From Alphaproteobacteria bacterium (GTDB lineage Bacteria > Pseudomonadota > Alphaproteobacteria > Parvibaculales > Parvibaculaceae): a stretch of 58,006 nucleotides of DNA. The position numbers and the translations under genes were made by a program. Numbering within the stretch: position 1 is the first letter of the stretch; every line of letters starts with the position of its first letter. The stretch is taken from positions 1-58,006 of the forward strand of contig JAJFGY010000065.1 of the NCBI GenBank assembly GCA_021775935.1, read 5' to 3'. Shown piece after piece: positions 52,814 to 58,006 of the stretch. The notes below the pieces were generated by a model that did no database searches, was not told the DNA's origin, and saw nothing but the letters and a program-made list of their open reading frames with translations.

Positions 52814-53333
52814 GCGAACCGGCCTCGAGCAGTAGCGCAATGCCGGCACCAACAAAACCCAGACTGAACAGGATGCCACCAAGAAAGTAGCCCCATCCGT
52901 AAGGGGAGGCATCGATGAACCCCAGTCCAAGAGAGACAATGGGAACCGCGATCCAGAAGCCGGACACCCAAAGCGGATAAGTGCGGTGCCGCACCATGTC
53001 GATTGCAAGCACAAACAACCCGCCAGAGATAAGCTGCACGGCGACCCCATAGACATCAATGCCGAAGGGCGTGTGATCTGGGCCGATGATCGCCGCTTGT
53101 CCGACGGCGGCAAACCCAGAACCCACTAAGGCGAGCGGCCCGAGGTTTTCCGCGCGCGCAAGGTAGATAGCCATCAGCCCAAAGAGCAGTGCCACATCAA
53201 TAACAAAGTAGAAGCTCTCAAGGCCGGGCGACGCCTCTACCCAGGGAACAAAACTCGATATCAACCGGAGTACACCGCCGACAAGCGCGAAAACCGCGCC
53301 GACGCGCATAAGAGTTGGATAGGTAAGGGTCAT
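52803..53333 (-). CDS. Small membrane protein downstream of the questin-oxidase-like gene
   Basis: The 176-residue product has about five to six hydrophobic spans (VGAVFALVGGVLRLISSF; FYFVIDVALLFGLMAIYL; ALVGSGFAAVGQAAIIG; VAVQLISGGLFVLAI; VSGFWIAVPIVSLGLGF; FLGGILFSLGFVGAGIALLLE). No family is recognised; it may relate to DUF998-like proteins. I start at ATG 53333, where ATGA overlaps the stop of the preceding gene. The 3' end overlaps the autotransporter gene by 11 bp. Confidence 0.72.
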   Translation of the reverse strand: MTLTYPTLMRVGAVFALVGGVLRLISSFVPWVEASPGLESFYFVIDVALLFGLMAIYLARAENLGPLALVGSGFAAVGQAAIIGPDHTPFGIDVYGVAVQLISGGLFVLAIDMVRHRTYPLWVSGFWIAVPIVSLGLGFIDASPYGWGYFLGGILFSLGFVGAGIALLLEAGSPKR

Positions 53334-54409
53334 GAGGTTTCCGATATTTCGGCGCAAGAATTTGTCGGGAGCATCGCGCGCGCATGGCCCGGCACCATCA
53401 AAAAACGCTCATCGCCGCTCGCCGCGAAGAATCTCAGACAGACCTCAGAAAGCTTGATCACGTGATCATCCCCGTGGGGCACGGCCGCAGATGCGATCTG
53501 GTCAGGTGTCTCGGGAACAAGCACCCCTGGTCCAGGCGTGGGATATTCAGAATAGGCCGCATGAAGTCCAGCCGCAGCCTGCCAGCCATAAGAGACAAGC
53601 CGTCGCGCCGTCGCATCGCTCACATAAGGAGCAATGTTGAGGATGGCCCCCACAACAGTTATCGCATGCGTAAAGACAATGGCGGTAAGCGGCGTATGGA
53701 CCCGGTCCTGAAACACCTGAGCGAATTCCGCTGCAATCTCGTGTGCTAGTTTTTGGAGATCTCCCTGCACATTGATCAGGGAGATGACCGCGCCAAACCG
53801 GTCTGCGTGATCCAACTGTTCAAGGGCTGTTGTAATCGCGCCAGAATTGCGGCGGTGTTCAGCAGGAACCAGAGGAACTTGCAGAAGAGCCTCTGCTGGC
53901 GTCAAGTTGAGCGACGGGGCATCCAAATCCGTGGGGAGCGGCTGATAGGACCCAGCCCAAAGAGCCAACCCTTCTGCCAACTCCCGGCGACGAAGCGCCG
54001 TGTCTTCGACACCAAGGGCACGCACACCATGTCCAACACGAATAATGCCATGGGCTGCCGCAGCAAAGAGCCCAGGGGCAAGCCGCGCTGCCCATTGATC
54101 AAGAACGGGTTCCCAGGCGCCACTCGCCAGGCGATGGCGGAAAAAGGAACGCCAGGCATCAAGCTGCGTGGGATCGCCCAGTGCACCTTCCCAGATCGAG
54201 CCATCCAGAGGCGCTACAGGATCACGTTCGGGAAGAATATCCCCAAGGTTGGCGGCAACCCATTTCCCCGCGGCCTCGCCCTGCCCCATTGCAATCAAGG
54301 CCTCCGCCGCCATGGGCACATGATTGACAAACCCATTGCTCATCAACGGTCCCAGTTTTTCAAGCGGTTCCAAAGCTGTATCCAGAAGGTCGTAGCGGAG
54401 AGGAGACAT
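53330..54409 (-). CDS. Questin oxidase-like (DUF4243) family protein
   Basis: The 359-residue protein shows NHVPMAAEALIAMG near the N-terminus, HGIIRVGHGVRAL, TALEQL, THAITVVGAIL and GDDHVIKLSEVCL near the end. Together these fit the questin-oxidase/DUF4243 family, in which conserved histidines act in Baeyer-Villiger-type oxidation of fungal questin. In bacteria the substrate is unknown. It is coupled (ATGA) to the small membrane gene downstream, and is divergent from the DUF1330 gene, sharing an AT-rich operator-like spacer. Confidence 0.82.
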   Translation of the reverse strand: MSPLRYDLLDTALEPLEKLGPLMSNGFVNHVPMAAEALIAMGQGEAAGKWVAANLGDILPERDPVAPLDGSIWEGALGDPTQLDAWRSFFRHRLASGAWEPVLDQWAARLAPGLFAAAAHGIIRVGHGVRALGVEDTALRRRELAEGLALWAGSYQPLPTDLDAPSLNLTPAEALLQVPLVPAEHRRNSGAITTALEQLDHADRFGAVISLINVQGDLQKLAHEIAAEFAQVFQDRVHTPLTAIVFTHAITVVGAILNIAPYVSDATARRLVSYGWQAAAGLHAAYSEYPTPGPGVLVPETPDQIASAAVPHGDDHVIKLSEVCLRFFAASGDERFLMVPGHARAMLPTNSCAEISETS

Positions 54410-54425
54410 GACAGATCCTTTTAAA

Positions 54426-54477
54426 AAGTATCTTCTTTAGATAACAACGCCTGGTTATTTATTCAAGTATTTTCTTT
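54426..54477. promoter_or_regulatory. Operator-like repeats in the divergent spacer
   Basis: AAGTATCTTCTTT (54426-54438) and AAGTATTTTCTTT (54465-54477) form a direct repeat, 12 of 13 bases identical, 39 bp apart. Between them lie TATCT-N5-AGATA (54429-54443) and ATAAC-N8-GTTAT (54441-54458). The remaining 54410-54566 spacer is AT-rich and must hold both promoters. A winged-helix (HxlR or PadR-like) or MarR regulator could bind here, but none is encoded in the window. Confidence 0.45.
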
Positions 54478-54566
54478 CGTTAATAAAAGGAGGGATTGGC
54501 ACTTCCCACAAATGCGGTTCCTAAGGCACTCTCCAAACAATCAAAACTTCAGGAAAGGTCGCCGAA

Positions 54567-54863
54567 ATGACCGTCTACGCTATGGCGTTTGTTGAGATCA
54601 ATGACAGAGAACATTACGCAAAATATGAAGCGGGCTTCATGGAGGCGCTGGCGCCCTTTGGCGCAGACATCCTGGCCGTCGATGAGGCCCCCACTGTACT
54701 GGAAGGCGAGGCACCTAAGGGGCGGATTGTGCTTATCCGCTTCCCATCGGCTGAGAAGCTCGATGCCTGGTATGGCTCGGACGCCTATCAGGCAATCCTG
54801 CCTTTCCGTCTTGCGGCCTCCAACGGCCATGTCATAAGCGTCAAAGGATTTGAGGCGCCCTAG
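54567..54863 (+). CDS. DUF1330 family protein
   Basis: The 98-residue product is a dimeric ferredoxin-like protein with the DUF1330 signatures AFVEINDREHYAKYEAGFMEAL, ILAVDEAPTVLEGEAPKGRIVLIRFPSAEKLDAWYGSDAYQ and LPFRLAASNG. The family function is unclear; possible roles include binding small aromatic ligands. It is preceded by CAGGAAAGG and divergent from the questin-oxidase-like gene. It lies 17 bp from egtD at its 3' end. Confidence 0.92.
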   Translation: MTVYAMAFVEINDREHYAKYEAGFMEALAPFGADILAVDEAPTVLEGEAPKGRIVLIRFPSAEKLDAWYGSDAYQAILPFRLAASNGHVISVKGFEAP

Positions 54864-54880
54864 CCAAAACCGAAAAGGCT

Positions 54881-55828
54881 CTAGGCTGCGTCCAACATAG
54901 TGACGCTGAACAGCTTCTCTTCATCCATCCACACTTTGGACATGGTCCAGCCTTCGCTTTCGGCAAGCTGGACCAATTCCTCCAGGGCGAACTTGCGGGA
55001 GTTTTCTGTGTGGATTGTTTCACCCTGCTCAAAACCGATCTTCTCATTGCCAATCGAGACCGTCTGATCAATCTGGCTCACCAGATGCATCTCAACCCGT
55101 GACGCATCCTCATTCCACCGCGCCTCGTGGGAAAACCGATCAAGCGCAAACGTGCCATCCAGCTCCCGATTGATGCGTTTGAGGATGTTGAGATTAAACG
55201 CGGCCGTCACGCCTGCTGCATCGTCATATGCAGGGATCAACCGGCTGACATCTTTCTTAAGGTCAGCCCCCAGCACGAACGAAGAGCCATCGCCAAGGTC
55301 GCGCCTTGCGCGTCCAAAAAATTCTGAGATCTCATTATTCGATAGATTGCCAATCGTCGAGCCGGGAAAAAAGCCAATCGTCCGCCCACTCCCTTGCGCT
55401 TCATCTGGAACCGCGATGGGGGACAGGAAATCGCCGACCACCGAGACGATGGAGAGATCTGGATAATCGTTCTGCAGCTGCGAGGCCGTCTCTGCAAGAA
55501 ACTCGGCAGACACGTCGATCGGTACGTAGCAATTCAAATCATCGAGCGTATCGAGCAAAAGACGTGTCTTCACAGACGCGCCAGATCCATACTCCACAAG
55601 CGTTGCACCCGGTCCCGCCGCAGCAGCGATTGCTCCCCGGCAAGTCTCCAGAATTTTTGTCTCGGTGCGCGTCGGATAATATTCCGGCAGGTCGGTAATT
55701 TCTTCAAAGAGCTGCGAGCCCCGCTCATCATAGAGCCATCGGCAGGGGAGTGTTTTCTGTGAGGAGCCAAGCCCTGCCAGAACATCCGTAGCAAACTCTT
55801 CATCAACTGCGCGCATCGTGTCCAACAT
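54881..55828 (-). CDS. egtD: L-histidine N-alpha-methyltransferase
   Basis: The 315-residue SAM-dependent enzyme trimethylates histidine to hercynine, the first step to ergothioneine. It shows LFEEITDLPEYYPTRTE, the SAM motif VEYGSGASVKTRLLLDTL, FFPGSTIGNLSNNE and LGADLKKDVSRLIPAYDD, all characteristic of EgtD. Its ATG overlaps the stop of egtB by one base (TAATG), so translation is coupled. Confidence 0.96.
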   Translation of the reverse strand: MLDTMRAVDEEFATDVLAGLGSSQKTLPCRWLYDERGSQLFEEITDLPEYYPTRTETKILETCRGAIAAAAGPGATLVEYGSGASVKTRLLLDTLDDLNCYVPIDVSAEFLAETASQLQNDYPDLSIVSVVGDFLSPIAVPDEAQGSGRTIGFFPGSTIGNLSNNEISEFFGRARRDLGDGSSFVLGADLKKDVSRLIPAYDDAAGVTAAFNLNILKRINRELDGTFALDRFSHEARWNEDASRVEMHLVSQIDQTVSIGNEKIGFEQGETIHTENSRKFALEELVQLAESEGWTMSKVWMDEEKLFSVTMLDAA

Positions 55829-57108
55829 TAAGAAGCATCCTTTGCGAGCCGAAGACCAGAAAACTGCCAGCGCTTATCCGGGTGGAAAAAATTCCGATAG
55901 GTCGCCCGCATGTGCCCACCTGCTGTGACGCAGGAGCCACCGCGCAGCACCATCTGCCCGCTCATAAATTTGCCGTTATATTCACCCACCGCACCCGCAG
56001 CAGGTTTGAAGCCCGGATAAGATGTGAAAGGACTGGCTGTCCATTCCCACACATCTCCAAAGAGGCCGCACAAACTGCCGTCCTCACCGACTTGTGGGCG
56101 CGGCCGCAACATGTCCGATGAAGCAAAATTGCCTTCGGGCACACGATCTGCCGCCGCATGCTCCCACTCGGACTCTGTCGGTAGCCTCGCGCCAGCCCAG
56201 GTCGCATAGGCGTCCGCTTCGTAGAAACTGACATGGGAAACAGGGGCATCGAGATGAACCGGCTGCGGCCCCCTCAAAGTCAGTGACCACCAGGCATCAT
56301 CTTGGGCGTACCAATAGAGCGGTGCCTTCCAGGCCCTTTCAGAAGCAAGCGCAAATCCGTCTGACAACCAATATTGAGGATCCTCATATCCGCCAGCGTC
56401 CATGAACTGGATCCACTCGCGATTGGTCACCGCGCGGCTTGCCAGATCGAAAGGCCGGACCAGCACCTCATGAGCGGGACCTTCACAGTCAAATGCAAAG
56501 CCCTCGCCCCTAGCGCCGATGGAAATTTGGCCGCCCTCAAATGAGATCCAACGCGGCGCACCGCTGGATTGCGATTTCATTTCCAAGGGAACAGCCGGAG
56601 CATAAGCCGGGCGAAGGGGGTTCTGGGCAAACAGGTGCAAAACATCAGTCAGCAAGAGTTCTTGATGCTGCTGTTCATGATGCAGACCGAGCTCAATGAG
56701 GGCTGCCAGTTCTTTGTCCACTTTGCCTGCCAGCAATCGTTCCATCGCCGCGTCCACATGGGCGCGATAGGCACGAACATCCTCAAGCGGGGGACGTGCC
56801 AACATGCCACGCGCAGGGCGCGGGTGCCGCTCACCAACAGCGTCATAGTAGGAGTTGAAAAGGTAACCGTAATTTTCATCAAACAATGTGTAGTCGGGCA
56901 CATTCGGCGCGAGAACAAAGGTCTCAAAAAACCAGGTCGTGTGCGCCAGATGCCATTTGACAGGGCTTGCATCTTCCATGGATTGCACGGTTGCGTCTGC
57001 ATCGCTCAAATGATCGCTCAGAGCAAGAGACTGTGAGCGCACGACGGAAAAATCGCCAAGCGCAATTGATACCGCCCCCTGCAATGGGGTCGATGAGGGA
57101 GGGGTCAT
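55828..57108 (-). CDS. egtB: Ergothioneine biosynthesis sulfoxide synthase EgtB
   Basis: The 426-residue iron enzyme couples hercynine with a thiol donor to a sulfoxide. The N-terminal DinB-like part has the iron ligands in [14 protein letters not shown] and [15 protein letters not shown]; the C-terminal FGE-sulfatase fold is marked by [25 protein letters not shown] and LRGGSCVT...[16 protein letters not shown]. The order DUF427-egtB-egtD on the minus strand forms an operon. No egtC (glutamyl amidase) or egtE is present here; other genes may supply the C-S lyase, or a cysteine-using pathway may apply. Confidence 0.95.
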   Translation of the reverse strand: MTPPSSTPLQGAVSIALGDFSVVRSQSLALSDHLSDADATVQSMEDASPVKWHLAHTTWFFETFVLAPNVPDYTLFDENYGYLFNSYYDAVGERHPRPARGMLARPPLEDVRAYRAHVDAAMERLLAGKVDKELAALIELGLHHEQQHQELLLTDVLHLFAQNPLRPAYAPAVPLEMKSQSSGAPRWISFEGGQISIGARGEGFAFDCEGPAHEVLVRPFDLASRAVTNREWIQFMDAGGYEDPQYWLSDGFALASERAWKAPLYWYAQDDAWWSLTLRGPQPVHLDAPVSHVSFYEADAYATWAGARLPTESEWEHAAADRVPEGNFASSDMLRPRPQVGEDGSLCGLFGDVWEWTASPFTSYPGFKPAAGAVGEYNGKFMSGQMVLRGGSCVTAGGHMRATYRNFFHPDKRWQFSGLRLAKDAS

Positions 57109-57109
57109 A

Positions 57110-57532
57110 TCAGGCCTCTCTATGGAACTCGAGATTGTCTGGGTAGAAGGCGATATAATCTTTCAACATCACCGCTGCGGGAATGGGATCTTCATAGGTC
57201 CATGCAATGGCAGAACCCGCTAAACCCTCAGAACCCGAAAACTCAAAATAGGACGCATCCCCCTTCCGCGGGCAATGAGTCGTCCGGTCTGTCGGCTGAG
57301 CCAGCTCTAACCGAACGTCGCCACGGGGGAAGTAGAGCACAGGCGTATGCCCCTGCTCGTGAACAATGACAACGTCATGACTGTCAGCAAGAACCTTATC
57401 GCCAAGGACAACAGAGATTTTTTGACCTGCAGCAACAAAGGCCAGCGGCTTTTGAAAGCTCGTCTTGGTTGGTGCGTTCGGCGGCAAAAGCCTATTGGCC
57501 GCGTCACCTGGTGCTGTCTGCTGCTCTGCCAC
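57110..57532 (-). CDS. DUF427 domain protein
   Basis: The 140-residue product is a DUF427 protein with [41 protein letters not shown] and a final [26 protein letters not shown], all conserved in the family. It starts at GTG 57532. The stop is one base upstream of the egtB start, so it is the first gene of the egtBD operon. The function is unknown; the tight link suggests a role with low-molecular-weight thiols, but that is inference. Confidence 0.9.
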   Translation of the reverse strand: MAEQQTAPGDAANRLLPPNAPTKTSFQKPLAFVAAGQKISVVLGDKVLADSHDVVIVHEQGHTPVLYFPRGDVRLELAQPTDRTTHCPRKGDASYFEFSGSEGLAGSAIAWTYEDPIPAAVMLKDYIAFYPDNLEFHREA

Positions 57533-57893
57533 TATTCTCTCCTCCCCAATAATCGCTCTTCAACGGGGTCAAGTGCATATAGGCGTTAGGCGATACCGAA
57601 CGAGATCTCAAAATCGCACCCGGCTGGTTCAAAAACAGACCGTACCGTACTCAGTTTGAAACGCCAGAGCCAATTGACAGGCTCCTGACAAAAACTGGCA
57701 GTTATATCCCGGTGTAAACCTATTGTGATCAAATGCAGGTCCACAGGGGTGCATTCAAAAAGATCATGGAATTACTGCGCAAATGCCCTGAACGAGAGGG
57801 GCAATGCACTTCATCAGATATGTTTCAGCCGCTTTGTCCCCGCGCACCCGTATGCGACGCAGGCGCACTTAAGAACCCTTGGAGTGCCTCCCT
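57533..57893. other. Spacer upstream of the DUF427-egt operon
   Basis: I see no convincing gene on either strand. It must contain the promoter of the DUF427-egtB-egtD operon. Short plus-strand open frames from about 57725 have skewed composition and run antisense to the partial gene at the edge, so I do not call them. Confidence 0.4.
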
Positions 57894-58006
57894 CTATTGG
57901 GCGCGAACACGCACTGCCAAACGGCCAAGAGCAATCAGCGACACGCAGGCCCAAACACCTTCCAGCACAACAAAGGGCATGTAGGAGATAAGCCAGGACG
58001 CGTATG
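57894..58006 (-). CDS. Membrane protein, C-terminal part (cut by right edge)
   Basis: The minus-strand frame enters at the edge and stops (TAG) at 57894 after 36 full codons: one hydrophobic helix YMPFVVLEGVWACVSLIALG then a basic tail RLAVRVRAQ. The pattern (a Trp before a VSL-ALGR end) recalls the C-terminus of CBU_0592-type small membrane proteins, but only the last helix is visible. Confidence 0.5.
   Translation of the reverse strand, partial: YASWLISYMPFVVLEGVWACVSLIALGRLAVRVRAQ

Noticed and set aside
57725-57991. Plus-strand open frames of 83-88 codons near the right edge
   Set aside because: Composition is skewed, no ribosome site is seen, and they run antisense to the more convincing partial membrane gene at 57894-58006.

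Overview
The window looks like a chromosomal segment of a free-living alphaproteobacterium with moderately high GC. The heme gene order hemC-hemD-Mic60-hemY divergent from tsaD, an orthodox DUF1674/SdhAF4 gene, an ECF41 sigma factor and an ergothioneine operon all fit that class. A Parvibaculum-like member of the Hyphomicrobiales is my guess but cannot be proven from the sequence alone. I see no IS element, prophage or CRISPR array. No software was run; family calls come from motifs and protein architecture read by eye.

Layout. 1-785: two tandem cold-shock genes, each closed by an intrinsic terminator. 808-2439: YjbR-type protein and cyclopropane fatty acid synthase. 2535-3707: accessory islet with palindromic dispersed repeats, an AT-richer orphan gene resembling an Imm63 immunity protein and a decayed tRNA-Thr copy. 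3718-5236: a heme-type ferric-reductase-like membrane protein and TspO, bounded by the tRNA relic and the intact tRNA-Thr(CGT). 5383-11079: alpha/beta hydrolase, hemY, Mic60/mitofilin-like, hemD and hemC on the minus strand; tsaD diverges. 12319-13624: two 37-codon membrane microproteins, their own terminator and a TetR regulator sharing a promoter motif with them. 13669-18479: gpsA, YciI, EVE, Rieske, creatininase, GNAT, CoA transferase. 18476-24307: PAS-PAS-GGDEF-EAL protein, acetyl-CoA synthetase, PAS_5 protein, secreted nuclease, SdhAF4-like protein. 24437-31617: htpX, rsmB, rpe, heparinase-like protein, purH, NUDIX. 31679-33315: periplasmic sulfite dehydrogenase pair. 33318-36251: tandem UMF1-type MFS transporters.

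36346-41017: hydroxyacid dehydrogenase, LysR regulator and a complete ECF41 module with a near-ideal ECF41 promoter (TGTCACA-N16-CGTC) in front of it. 41252-44832: an operon of a cupin/JmjC-like oxygenase, a polysaccharide flippase and a CelD/FemAB-like acyltransferase without glycosyltransferases. 44829-52813: LysR/TauE pair, two paralogous lipase-like hydrolases, a TIGR03032-type protein and a 1084-residue autotransporter. 52803-54863: small membrane protein, questin-oxidase-like protein and DUF1330 protein around an AT-rich spacer with a tandem operator-like repeat. 54881-57532: DUF427-egtB-egtD ergothioneine operon. A membrane-protein gene runs off the right edge.

A structural trait of the window is very compact gene packing: seven convergent gene pairs overlap at their 3' ends by 4-20 bp, leaving no room for intrinsic terminators. 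The most promising items for follow-up are the self-contained ECF41 regulon, the oxygenase-flippase-acyltransferase operon, the TetR-linked microprotein pair, and the tRNA-bounded islet with an orphan immunity-like gene.
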